A stretch of DNA of 64,000 nt, taken from positions 1,116,001-1,180,000 of the forward strand of contig NZ_OZ245776.1 of NCBI RefSeq assembly GCF_965227735.1, in the 5' to 3' direction. The translations under genes were made by a program, and so were the position numbers. Below the pieces are notes generated by a model. That model saw nothing but the letters and a program-made list of their open reading frames with translations. It was not told the DNA's origin and did no database searches. This DNA is from Larkinella sp965227735 (GTDB taxonomy: Bacteria; Bacteroidota; Bacteroidia; Cytophagales; Spirosomataceae). Below are positions 24,490 through 32,729 of the stretch, piece after piece. Positions within the stretch are counted from its first letter, which is position 1. Each line of letters begins with the position of its first letter.

Positions 24490-24888
24490 ATGAAAAACAT
24501 GACGATCATTACAGGACTGGCGGTTTTACTGGCGGGCTGGTTGACGTTGTCGGCTTTGCGCCCGGCGACTTCCCCGCCAACGGCTGCGGTATTAGCGGAC
24601 TCGCTGAAACACGACCCCACAACCGGTCTGGTGGTCGATGAGCGGCTAACGCTGGTGGTGGCCCAATGCACGGCCTGCCATTCGAGCAAACTGATTCTGC
24701 AAAACCGCTTTACCCGCGATGGCTGGAAGGAGAAAATTCGCTGGATGCAACGCACGCAGAAACTCTGGGATCTGGGCGAAACGGAACCGGTGGTGCTGGA
24801 TTACCTCGTGAAATATTACGGCCCGGAACAAAAAGCGTTCGATGGTCGCCGGAAACCGATGCCGGCGGTGCAGTGGTATAAATTGTAA
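24490..24888 (+). CDS. Monoheme cytochrome c-like protein
   Basis: A 132-residue exported protein with an N-terminal membrane/signal helix (about 5-22). The single heme motif is Cys60-Thr-Ala-Cys63-His64. PVVLDYLVKYYGPEQ near the C-terminus matches small c-type subunits of sulfite-dehydrogenase-like (SorB) systems and other periplasmic electron carriers. No oxidoreductase partner is adjacent, so its donor and acceptor are unknown. ATG at 24490 is preferred to the GTG at 24484. It is followed after 9 nt by a hypothetical gene. Confidence 0.82.
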   Translation: MKNMTIITGLAVLLAGWLTLSALRPATSPPTAAVLADSLKHDPTTGLVVDERLTLVVAQCTACHSSKLILQNRFTRDGWKEKIRWMQRTQKLWDLGETEPVVLDYLVKYYGPEQKAFDGRRKPMPAVQWYKL

Positions 24889-24897
24889 GCTCGCAAG

Positions 24898-25566
24898 ATG
24901 AAAAAAAACGCTTATCACTATCTTTTTGGGCAGGACACGCTGTATCAGGTCGACGAACCGGAGCCGGTCGTGCAGCCGCTAGTGCGACCCGAACCGCCGG
25001 TTGCTCAACCCGAAAGTATAGTTGAACAAGCCGTTGCGGAACGGGAACCCGTTGTAGAAATGGCAGTGGAACCAGAAGCGGTTCTGCCCGAAATCATTCA
25101 GCCTGTACGATTGGTTGAACCGGAAATACCTTTGGTGGCTTCACCAGAACCCAAACCCGTTCCAATTACCATTCCCATCATCGAATCACCGGAGCCACTG
25201 CCCGCGGCTCAAAAGCCCAAAGTGTTGCTGCTGTTCGATGAAGAACTGACGCCCGGCGAACTGATTTTCCTGGAAAACATCCTGAAAGCCATCCATCTGA
25301 ACCTCAGCGACATCGACATGCTGAACCTGGCCGGCTCGGGAATGGTCGATTTTCATGCGGTTTTGGAGAACAAAACCCTGCACCATTTTATCTCCTTCGG
25401 CGTCCCCTTCAAAACCATTCATTTGAACATTCAGATGGATCGGTACCAGCCCATCCGGATTTTCGGCATCACGTTCCTACTGGCCGACCCACTTTCGGCC
25501 ATTGAAGCCGACTCCAAATTGAAACGAAAATTGTGGGAAGTACTGAAAAAAGTATTTTTGGATTAA
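24898..25566 (+). CDS. Hypothetical protein with Pro/Glu-rich linker
   Basis: Unrecognised 222-residue protein. After MKKNAYHYLFGQDTLYQV it has a low-complexity Pro/Glu/Val stretch (about 20-100) that should be extended. A compact domain (about 100-222) follows, with KVLLLFDEELTPGELIFLENILKA, LNLAGSG and the strand-rich FISFGVPFKTIHLNIQ, ending in a basic helix. The domain has an alpha/beta look reminiscent of small replisome accessory subunits, but no firm match can be stated. It is 9 nt after the cytochrome gene. Confidence 0.6.
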   Translation: MKKNAYHYLFGQDTLYQVDEPEPVVQPLVRPEPPVAQPESIVEQAVAEREPVVEMAVEPEAVLPEIIQPVRLVEPEIPLVASPEPKPVPITIPIIESPEPLPAAQKPKVLLLFDEELTPGELIFLENILKAIHLNLSDIDMLNLAGSGMVDFHAVLENKTLHHFISFGVPFKTIHLNIQMDRYQPIRIFGITFLLADPLSAIEADSKLKRKLWEVLKKVFLD

Positions 25567-25659
25567 TCCAGAAAATGACTTTTATTTAGATTGTAGTCCC
25601 GAATCAGCGAGATTCGGGACACCGTCTTGTACTATTCCCGTTTCTTTTTGACAGATCAG

Positions 25660-27012
25660 ATGGTCGAATCTTCTACCGATTCCGCGTCGACACAGGCCGG
25701 CGAATCAACGAGCCAGCCCGGCTTACGAAAAGTAATCACCACCGCCCAATTGTGGTCAATCGCCGTGGGCATGGTCATTTCCGGCGAATACTTCGGCTGG
25801 AATTACGGCTGGGCTGTGGCCGGAACCATCGGTTTTCTGGTGGCCACCCTTGTGGTAACGGTCATGTACCTCGCCTTTATCTTCAGTTATACCGAACTCA
25901 CAACTTCCATTCCGGACGCGGGCGGGCCGTTTAGCTACGCCAACCGCGCCTTCGGCTCGACGGCGGCTTTCATCGCCGGTTTTGCCACGCTCGTCGATTT
26001 TCTGATGGCCCCTCCCGCCATTGCTGCGGCTTTGGGTGCTTATGCCAATTTCCTGCACCCGGAACTGCCCGTCCTGGGCGTGGCCATGGCCACTTACGTT
26101 GTCTTTATTACCATCAACATTCTGGGCATCAAGGAATCCGCCAATTTCTCCATGATCATTACCGTCCTGGCGGTGGTGGAATTGCTCGTTTTTATGGCCC
26201 TGGTGGCTCCCTCCTACCAAACCCGGAACTTCGTTGCCCACAACGAATCGTACGGCGCAGGCGGGGTATTTGCCGCCCTCCCGTTTGCGATCTGGTTCTA
26301 CCTCGCCATCGAAGGCGTGGCGATGGTGGCCGAAGAAGTGAAAAATCCGAAGAAAACGATTCCGCGCGGTTATCTGCTCAGCATCGGCACCCTGGTTTTC
26401 CTGGCCCTCGGCACCATGATTCTCACGGCGGGCGTTGGCGACTGGCGCCTGTTGAGCAAGATCGACTACCCGCTGCCCGAAACGCTGGCGATGGTCTGGG
26501 GTCGCAACAGCCCGTGGTCGAAAGTCTTCGCCAGTCTGGGATTATTTGGACTCATTGCGTCGTTTCACTGCAACACCATCGGTTATTCCCGCCAGATTTT
26601 TGCCCTCGCCCGGAGCGGTTATCTGCCCGGTTTTCTGGCAAAGGTCAACCGGCGGTTCCAGACGCCCCACTGGGCACTGATCTGGGGCGGTATCATCGGC
26701 TTTATCGCCCTGTTTTCCGGCACCACCGGCGACATCATCATCCTGTCGGCCCTCGGCGCGGTGGTCATGTACATCAGCAGCATGGTGAGCCTTTTTAAAC
26801 TTCGTCAGAAAGAACCGGATCTCGAACGTCCTTTTATCGCCCCTTTTTACCCCTACATTCCGACCATTGCCCTCGTCTTATCCTGTGTCTGTCTGGTTGC
26901 CATCGTCTATTACAACGTCTGGCTGAGTGTGATTTTTGCCGGATTGCTGGCGGTTTCGCTGGCGCTGTTCCGGGTTATTGGCATTCGGTTACCGGATAGC
27001 TCAAAGATATAA
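25660..27012 (+). CDS. APC-family permease, ethanolamine permease type
   Basis: A 450-residue amino acid/polyamine/organocation transporter with 12 predicted helices. ISGEYFGWNYGWAVAGTIGFL at the start, SIPDAGGPFSYANRAFG and AIEGVAMVAEEVKNPKKTIPRGYL are hallmark blocks of ethanolamine permeases. IASFHCNTIGYSRQIFALARSGYLPGFL follows. Ethanolamine import would supply nitrogen and carbon, but no ethanolamine ammonia-lyase genes are in the window. ATG at 25660 was taken; a TTG further upstream would add a non-homologous leader. Palindrome H3 follows its stop. Confidence 0.85.
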   Translation: MVESSTDSASTQAGESTSQPGLRKVITTAQLWSIAVGMVISGEYFGWNYGWAVAGTIGFLVATLVVTVMYLAFIFSYTELTTSIPDAGGPFSYANRAFGSTAAFIAGFATLVDFLMAPPAIAAALGAYANFLHPELPVLGVAMATYVVFITINILGIKESANFSMIITVLAVVELLVFMALVAPSYQTRNFVAHNESYGAGGVFAALPFAIWFYLAIEGVAMVAEEVKNPKKTIPRGYLLSIGTLVFLALGTMILTAGVGDWRLLSKIDYPLPETLAMVWGRNSPWSKVFASLGLFGLIASFHCNTIGYSRQIFALARSGYLPGFLAKVNRRFQTPHWALIWGGIIGFIALFSGTTGDIIILSALGAVVMYISSMVSLFKLRQKEPDLERPFIAPFYPYIPTIALVLSCVCLVAIVYYNVWLSVIFAGLLAVSLALFRVIGIRLPDSSKI

Positions 27013-27110
27013 GACGAGAGAGCATAGACATGAGAGAAAAGATACAGTCTGTCATTTACGGAGGCTATTTTCTTTTTTCTCCTGTCTCATGTCTAACTTC
27101 TCTACGCTAA
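27011..27110. repeat. Imperfect simple-sequence palindrome H3 (AGACATGAGA words)
   Basis: Left half: AGACGAGAGAGCATAGACAT then GAGAGAAAAGA. Right half, reverse-complemented: AGAGAAGTTAGACATGAGAC then AGGAGAAAAAAG. They share AGACATGAGA and the flanking GA-rich words with gaps. It begins at the stop codon of the permease gene. The words are close to those of palindrome H5 at 46585. Confidence 0.6.
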
Positions 27111-27204
27111 CGCAAACCTTTCAGAAAAACCGGTTGTTAGACAATATTATGACGGTCAGGCCGGTTTTTATACAACACCTTTTGCCGGTAGTTAACGTTT
27201 TGAT

Positions 27205-28182
27205 ATGACGTTCGAAGAGCAGCTAAACAACAACCCAACCGTACCGGATTTCCCAGCGCATTCGCCAGAGCCCCTGCCGGACTGGCTGAGCGATGACAAT
27301 CTGCTGCGCGACGAAGCCGCTCTTCTCGGCTTATCTCCTGCTCCGCTGGAAGAAAAAACAAACCTGATTCGTCTGTATTTTAAACAGCAAACGATTCCAT
27401 TGGAACGAGAGCGGGAAGAATTAGGCGAAAAAATCGGCGAGTTGAATTTAGAGATCGAACAAAAGACCAACCGTATTGAAGAACTGCGGCATAAAATCAC
27501 GCGACTTGAAGCAGCCCAACCCGATGGGGAACCTCACTTTCTCAAAACCGCCACGGGCTTAATCGCTTGCCTGGGTGTGCTGATCGGAACGTATTTTCTG
27601 ATTCGGGAAACCCTGAAACCCCATTTTGAAGAAAACCGCCTGATTTCCCTGGGCGTATTTTTAGCCGGTTTTCTGGGTTTGTATCACCGCACCACGAATC
27701 CGGCCGAAACCGAGCCCCCCATTTCCGCCCGGCAACTTCTGGCCGACGCGGGTTTGCCTTTTGCGGCTTCTTTTTTCGTCTTCATCTACGCTTTTCAAAC
27801 CCAACCGGCTCTTCTGGCACTGGGTATTTTTCTGTTTCTTTTCTTTCTGTTTTTGTCCATCGGGAAGCTCATTCCCGGCCTGTTGTCGGCTTTACAGAAC
27901 GATTTTCGGTATCAGAACCAGGAAAAAAATCTGAAAATTGAGCGAAATTTGAAAACAGTAGACTGGGAAAAGGAGGTTAATGCATTAAAAATCAGTGTCG
28001 ATGCGATTCGCGTGCGGAAGTGGCAGCTACTGCCTTTCCTGAATCGGATCGAGTTGGAACTATCCCGTAGCAACACGCGACGGGATTTGTTGATTGAGTT
28101 GTTTGAAAATGAATTTAACCTGGCCCGCAGCCTGCGCGACCGCCTTTCGGAGCAACAGATACGGGCCATTGTGGCCAATTAA
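27205..28182 (+). CDS. Multi-pass coiled-coil membrane protein A
   Basis: Unrecognised 325-residue protein. The N-terminal 60 residues are acidic and proline-rich. A coiled coil (about 68-105, REREELGEKIGELNLEIEQK) precedes two hydrophobic segments (about 113-132 and 145-160). Two more follow (about 178-195 and 200-222). A second basic helical region (about 235-320, NLKIERNLKTVDWEKEV) closes the protein. The next gene has the same coil-helices-coil plan and is 48 nt away, so the two probably act together. No catalytic motif is visible. Confidence 0.65.
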   Translation: MTFEEQLNNNPTVPDFPAHSPEPLPDWLSDDNLLRDEAALLGLSPAPLEEKTNLIRLYFKQQTIPLEREREELGEKIGELNLEIEQKTNRIEELRHKITRLEAAQPDGEPHFLKTATGLIACLGVLIGTYFLIRETLKPHFEENRLISLGVFLAGFLGLYHRTTNPAETEPPISARQLLADAGLPFAASFFVFIYAFQTQPALLALGIFLFLFFLFLSIGKLIPGLLSALQNDFRYQNQEKNLKIERNLKTVDWEKEVNALKISVDAIRVRKWQLLPFLNRIELELSRSNTRRDLLIELFENEFNLARSLRDRLSEQQIRAIVAN

Positions 28183-28230
28183 CGAGTTGCCGGCATCTCT
28201 GACGCCCACAACTTCTAAACGGAAAACGAT

Positions 28231-29649
28231 ATGAACGAGCAGCAGCCAAAAGATAGTCAGGATTTTCAGCACGGGTATACGAGCGGAGTCGAAGGAACCG
28301 ACCGTCAGAACTACGAAGGCTATTTATCGAGTCAGGTCAGCGACGAGTGGATCAAGGAGCGCGTGGCGAGCAAGCAGGACGAAATCCGGCAAATCGACCA
28401 GAAATTAGCGGATACGACGGCCCAGCGCCGGGCCGCCTTCGACCGGCTTCAGGACCACATTATGCAGACAACGCTGGCCGGCAAAGAGGCCGAGCATCTG
28501 GAATCCGAAATCAAAACCGTCGAGGACGAACGCGGGCAACTGAAAGAACGCCGGCAAAACACGGCATCGGAATATTCGCTGCTGGCCGGGCTGATCTTTG
28601 TAGCCGCCGGTCTTTCGTTCGTTGCCGGTGATTTGATCATTTCCCACGAAATTGTGGCTTATGCGCTCAACATCCGCAACAATGTGGAAGCCTGGATGTT
28701 TGCGGTGGGTCTGGCGATGGTTTCCATTCTGTTGAAACCGGCCTATGACCGGCTCATCGAGGAACCGTATCTCACCAACTCTTCGCCCGAAGCATCCCGC
28801 CGATACGGCTGGTTCAAAATGGGGCTGGCCATTCTATCGATTGTCACGCTGGTGATTCTGGGCTGGTTTCGGTATGATGCCTACCGGACCGATAAATTGA
28901 AGGAAGCCATTAACAAAAGCATTAAAAACATTCAGCTAAACGCAACGCCCCTGGACCCGACCAACCCCAACCCGGTGGCCGATCAGCGGGTTTTGCAGAA
29001 AATTGAGCGCCAACTCCAGCAGTCCGACGAATTGAATCTCCAGTTGGTCAACAGTCCGTGGGCGTTGCTGTCGTTTGTGTTGAGTGGCGTTCTATTTGCG
29101 CTGGCCGGGGCGGTCTGTCTGGGCATTGGCCTGCCGGTTTTGCAGAAATTCTGGTTCCGCTGGCTCCAGATTGATCCACGGCTGTGGCGGCTGCGTCGCC
29201 GTCGCCGGAAGCTGGAAAAACAGTACCAGGCCGTTCAGCAGGAAGTGGCGAAACACCTGACGCAGAAGAACATCATGGATCACGAGCTGGAGATTCTGGC
29301 TTCGCTGGACGAACTGCGACAACGTAAACAGCAACTGACGAATGAGATCGACCAGTTGATCGACGACCGCAAACTGGCCCGAACCGACAGCCGGATTGCC
29401 TCTTTCAATGATGGATATGAGAAAGGCCAGGCGGCTCGTCAGGCCATGACCGAAGAAGAATTTAACCAGTATCGAAACGGTTTTTTCTCCGTTTCCAATC
29501 TGGCCACGAAAGCCCGCTCCTCGTCCGATCAGGAACGCTTGCCAGCCGCTGCCGATAAAACAACCTATGCCAACCAACGCCCCGTCAACGGCCTGCGTCC
29601 CCACCAGGCCGTCCGCCAGCACCTTGCCGATGGCCTAGATAATGAGTGA
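28231..29649 (+). CDS. Multi-pass coiled-coil membrane protein B
   Basis: Unrecognised 472-residue protein. A long coil (about 40-110, EIRQIDQKLADTTAQRRAAF) leads to hydrophobic segments at about 113-135, 150-170, 192-212 and 268-295. A very basic stretch (RLRRRRRKLEKQYQAVQQEV) then starts a second coil (about 308-375). The tail (390-472) carries FNDGYEKGQAARQAMTEEEF and a low-complexity end. The start FQHGYTSGVEG and the tail motif NDGYEKGQAAR are related short words. It is partnered with gene A upstream. Its TGA stop lies inside palindrome H4. Function unknown. Confidence 0.65.
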   Translation: MNEQQPKDSQDFQHGYTSGVEGTDRQNYEGYLSSQVSDEWIKERVASKQDEIRQIDQKLADTTAQRRAAFDRLQDHIMQTTLAGKEAEHLESEIKTVEDERGQLKERRQNTASEYSLLAGLIFVAAGLSFVAGDLIISHEIVAYALNIRNNVEAWMFAVGLAMVSILLKPAYDRLIEEPYLTNSSPEASRRYGWFKMGLAILSIVTLVILGWFRYDAYRTDKLKEAINKSIKNIQLNATPLDPTNPNPVADQRVLQKIERQLQQSDELNLQLVNSPWALLSFVLSGVLFALAGAVCLGIGLPVLQKFWFRWLQIDPRLWRLRRRRRKLEKQYQAVQQEVAKHLTQKNIMDHELEILASLDELRQRKQQLTNEIDQLIDDRKLARTDSRIASFNDGYEKGQAARQAMTEEEFNQYRNGFFSVSNLATKARSSSDQERLPAAADKTTYANQRPVNGLRPHQAVRQHLADGLDNE

Positions 29650-29733
29650 ATGCCTCAATGAGTGAATGAGTGAATAAAAAAAGGGATGCTCGATTTTCTA
29701 TTCACTCATTCACTCATTGAAGCATTCACTCAT
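29642..29733. repeat. 35-bp simple-sequence palindrome H4 (TGAATGAGTGAA words)
   Basis: Arms 29642-29676 and 29699-29733 are complementary at 34 of 35 positions (words ATGAGTGAATG and CAATGAGTGAATGAG) around a 22-nt loop. The left arm contains the TGA stop of gene 28231. The right arm contains the TGA stop of the converging NIPSNAP gene. It is the clearest of the family and should be a strong bidirectional terminator. Confidence 0.85.
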
Positions 29734-30503
29734 TGAATCGGTGAATAGTCCGTAGCTTTCATGTAAACCGACTCTACTTTCGTGGTCAGAGAGCCGTTTT
29801 TCTCGGAATCGGCTTTGGCTTTTACCCATTTCGGATCGACCCGGAATTCATCGAAATGCTTCTTGCCTTCCGCTTCACTCGGGTGCGCCAGAATGTACAC
29901 CAGTTTCGACTGACCGCTTTCGTCGGGCTGCGTCGTCAGCCAGTAGCCGATGTGGGTCATGCCGTGTTGTTTAAACAGCTTGAGAGTGTGGTTTTTAAAC
30001 CGGGCCAGCAGGTCGTTCAGTTTGCCGGGAGCCGGTGAATAGGTACGCAGCTCAAACACCCGTCCCGGTTTTTTCGACGGTTTGATTTTGGGCGAAATTT
30101 CGGCCTCCGTCATGAAAATCTGGTCGACTTTAGCGACGATTTTGCCGTTCGCTTCCGTTTTGGCTACGACTTCCTTCCATTCCGGGTCGCTGCTAAAGGC
30201 TTTCCAAGACGCATCGCGGGCTTCGCGGTTCGGATACGACAGGATGTAAATCAGCCTTTCCTGCGACGCATCGGTTGGTGTCCAGTAGCCAACGTTGGTC
30301 ATTCCGTGTTTTTCAAAAATTTTGGTCGTGTACTTCCGGAAGCGGTCGACAATGTTCTCGTAATTTCCGGGCGTCGGGTAATAAATCCGGACTTCATACA
30401 AGCGCGAGGGCTCGGCCGGTTTGGTGGATTTCGGGTTCGAATTAGCTACCGAAAGACTCAATGCAGTTACAACAAGGCTACAGGTTAATAGGAAATTTCT
30501 CAT
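29730..30503 (-). CDS. Exported double NIPSNAP domain protein
   Basis: A 257-residue protein with an N-terminal signal peptide (MRNFLLTCSLVVTALSLSVA). Two tandem NIPSNAP domains follow: RLYEVRIYYPTPGNYENIVD...HGMTNVGYWTP (about 34-135) and RVFELRTYSPAPGKLNDLL...HGMTHIGYWLTT (about 148-250). The repeats are clear paralogs. NIPSNAP proteins are ferredoxin-like dimeric alpha/beta barrels with unknown function in bacteria. Here it is predicted to be periplasmic or lipid-free secreted. Its stop lies in palindrome H4. Confidence 0.9.
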   Translation of the reverse strand: MRNFLLTCSLVVTALSLSVANSNPKSTKPAEPSRLYEVRIYYPTPGNYENIVDRFRKYTTKIFEKHGMTNVGYWTPTDASQERLIYILSYPNREARDASWKAFSSDPEWKEVVAKTEANGKIVAKVDQIFMTEAEISPKIKPSKKPGRVFELRTYSPAPGKLNDLLARFKNHTLKLFKQHGMTHIGYWLTTQPDESGQSKLVYILAHPSEAEGKKHFDEFRVDPKWVKAKADSEKNGSLTTKVESVYMKATDYSPIQ

Positions 30504-30645
30504 TGGTACGCGGCTGTTAGTTGAAGTACAAAAATAGAGAGAGAACTGACAGGATTAATTGATTAATCATAATTTCGACAAAGGCACTTTTTTCAGATAA
30601 AAAACTATCTTTACAAATCAAACATCCCTATAAAATTTTGATTTT

Positions 30646-31608
30646 ATGCTGAGTCGCGTTGCAAACTCTATCTATTGGATGAACCGCTACATTGAACGGG
30701 CTGACAATTATTCCCGTTTTATGAGTGTCAATTTTAATCTGGCGTTGGATTTACCGCCCAATGTCGACGAACAATGGGAACCACTTTTAATTGCCACCGC
30801 TGATAATTACCTGTTTTACAACTACTACCAGGAGCCCACCCGAGAGAATGTCATCGATTTTATGACCTTCGACAAGCGAAATCCCAACTCCATCGTGAGT
30901 TGCCTGAACAACGCCCGGGAAAACGCCCGGACGATCCGGGAAAGCATTTCGAAGGAAATGTGGGAAAACATCAACGATCTGTATTTGCGCGTTCGGGACA
31001 CGACGACGAAAGGCGAATCGAACTTAAACCGTTTACAGGAATTTTTAAATAACGTAAAAAACGGCTGCCAGCATTTTTACGGCGTCATCGATTGTACCAT
31101 TACCCGCAACGAAGCCTGGCATTTCGGGCGGGTGGGGCGGTTTCTGGAACGCGCCGACAAAACCTCCCGGTTTCTGGATGTGAAGTACTTCACGCTTCTC
31201 CCCGACGCCGACGCCGTGGGTTCGACGCTCGATCTGATGATCTGGACTGCCGTGCTCAAATCGGGCAGTGCCTACAACATGTACCGACAGCAATACAAAA
31301 TGATTAGCTCGTCGACCATCGTTGAATTCCTGATCCTGGACAAACTTTTCCCCCGTTCGGTTGCTCACTGCATCCGCCAGGCCGAATTGTCGCTCTACGA
31401 AATATCGGGCAATCTGATCACCAACGGTTTTAAGAATGATGCCGAAAAGGCTTTGAGCAAGCTCCGGTCGGAAATTGAGTTTACCGAAACATCCGAGCTT
31501 TTCAAAACCGGCCTACATCAGTACCTGGATCGTTTCCAGATTCGCACCAATGAGGCAGCCAAAGCCGTTTACGAAACGTATTTTAGCCTAAAACCAGTCG
31601 AAGCCTGA
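30646..31608 (+). CDS. Alpha-E domain-containing protein
   Basis: A 320-residue all-helical protein of the Alpha-E (DUF403) family. The hallmark start is MLSRVANSIYWMNRYIERAD. FLERADKTSRFLDVKYFTLLPD and MISSSTIVEFLILDKLFPRSV are other conserved blocks. Alpha-E genes usually sit beside a circularly permuted ATP-grasp (DUF404/407) gene and a transglutaminase-like gene, thought to make and cut a peptide. Neither is next to it here. A weak -7-like element (TATCTTTA) lies at 30606-30613. Confidence 0.9.
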   Translation: MLSRVANSIYWMNRYIERADNYSRFMSVNFNLALDLPPNVDEQWEPLLIATADNYLFYNYYQEPTRENVIDFMTFDKRNPNSIVSCLNNARENARTIRESISKEMWENINDLYLRVRDTTTKGESNLNRLQEFLNNVKNGCQHFYGVIDCTITRNEAWHFGRVGRFLERADKTSRFLDVKYFTLLPDADAVGSTLDLMIWTAVLKSGSAYNMYRQQYKMISSSTIVEFLILDKLFPRSVAHCIRQAELSLYEISGNLITNGFKNDAEKALSKLRSEIEFTETSELFKTGLHQYLDRFQIRTNEAAKAVYETYFSLKPVEA

Positions 31609-31616
31609 TGAACGCT

Positions 31617-31666
31617 CAACGGCTTGAAAAACTTCCCGTGCCGGTAAAAGTCCTTTCAAGCCGTTG
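31617..31666. terminator. Bidirectional hairpin between converging genes
   Basis: CAACGGCTTGAAA (31617-31629) pairs with TTTCAAGCCGTTG (31654-31666) over 13 bp. It is placed between the Alpha-E gene and the converging gene at 31675. Confidence 0.7.
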
Positions 31667-31674
31667 AACTATCG

Positions 31675-32442
31675 TTATTTATAAAACGGAAACGTCAGGG
31701 CGACGTAACCCATGGCGGCCCGGTTGCGAAACCGCCGGTTGTCATCGTCAATGTTCAGATTGCTGGCGCGCATTTCGGTCGTAATCCAATGGTAACCAAC
31801 CTTCACGCCCATCCGTCGCAGCATCGTCAATCTGACGTAGACTTCACTGGAGAGTGATCCCAGATCATTGTCGCCCAGCAATCGCACATTCAACCGCTGA
31901 GGTTGAGCGTATTGCAAGGGGGAAACCCGAAAGCTCACGGTATCAATTTCTGAATCGGCATTGGTGTGCTCAAACCGACCGGTTGTCGACCGGTAGCGTC
32001 CCTCCCGGCTTTTGCCAAAGCCCAGGCCGATCAGATCGGCACCAGCCCCAACTTCCACCGGCCCCAGCCGAACCTGCGCCCGTAAACCAAAGTTGACGGT
32101 AGAAACCGTTACCCAATCGAATCGCATGGTATCGATGTTGGCCGCCACCTCGGGAGCGCCAATAGCCCCAAAGCCGGTTTTTTCACGGGTGAGCCGGGCG
32201 GGGGCCGTCGTATAATTCAGGTTATCTCCGTAAAAATTCCCCCCTTTGATCGTCCAGCCAATCGAAAAAATCCTATTGGCATCCAGATTTAGCAGTTCAT
32301 AATAGGTGATGGACGGAGCCAGATAATTCTTTTTAAAAGCGGCACCCACGTCCACTCCGCTGCTGATCCGGCTGGCGGTGGGCGTTTGTGAGAAAGCGAC
32401 GGCAGACGTAAAAACCAGTACTAATGTTACTATTTTTCTCAT
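31675..32442 (-). CDS. Outer-membrane beta-barrel protein, hypothetical
   Basis: A 255-residue exported protein with a clear signal peptide (MRKIVTLVLVFTSAVAFSQ). The mature part has alternating hydrophobic/polar strands and ends with an aromatic residue pattern (MGYVALTFPFYK), typical of small outer-membrane barrels. No specific family is recognised. A promoter -7 element lies 30 nt upstream (32465-32472). Confidence 0.7.
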   Translation of the reverse strand: MRKIVTLVLVFTSAVAFSQTPTASRISSGVDVGAAFKKNYLAPSITYYELLNLDANRIFSIGWTIKGGNFYGDNLNYTTAPARLTREKTGFGAIGAPEVAANIDTMRFDWVTVSTVNFGLRAQVRLGPVEVGAGADLIGLGFGKSREGRYRSTTGRFEHTNADSEIDTVSFRVSPLQYAQPQRLNVRLLGDNDLGSLSSEVYVRLTMLRRMGVKVGYHWITTEMRASNLNIDDDNRRFRNRAAMGYVALTFPFYK

Positions 32443-32464
32443 ACAGGAAACTTACTTTGTAAAG

Positions 32465-32472
32465 CAAAGTTA
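32465..32472 (-). promoter_or_regulatory. Promoter -7 element
   Basis: On the minus strand TAACTTTG matches TAnnTTTG. It predicts a short leader of about 16 nt before the outer-membrane protein gene at 32442. Nothing else was recognised in 32473-32695. Confidence 0.6.
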
Positions 32473-32695
32473 ATGGGATTAACTGAAAGCTGGAGGTTTT
32501 GTTTTGTGCCGACAGCATCATTTTTTTGGCAAAAATTTGTTCTACGGCCAATCCGATAACATTCAGGCAACTAAATGGTTTAGAAAACTTACGTGTAAGG
32601 GTCACAACGGATGGTTCGTGAAGCCTGCTTTGATACGTGTAAAAACCCGGCGTCAATGGCCTGAAATTAATGATTGTCCAAACAAGGATTTACAC

Positions 32696-32722
32696 AAAAA
32701 GTATGCCCCGCTTGGGGCATAC
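32696..32722 (-). terminator. Terminator of glgB
   Basis: On the minus strand GTATGCCCC-AAGC-GGGGCATAC (9-bp stem) is followed by TTTTTGTG, just past the glgB stop. Confidence 0.9.
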
Positions 32723-32729
32723 CTGAACT

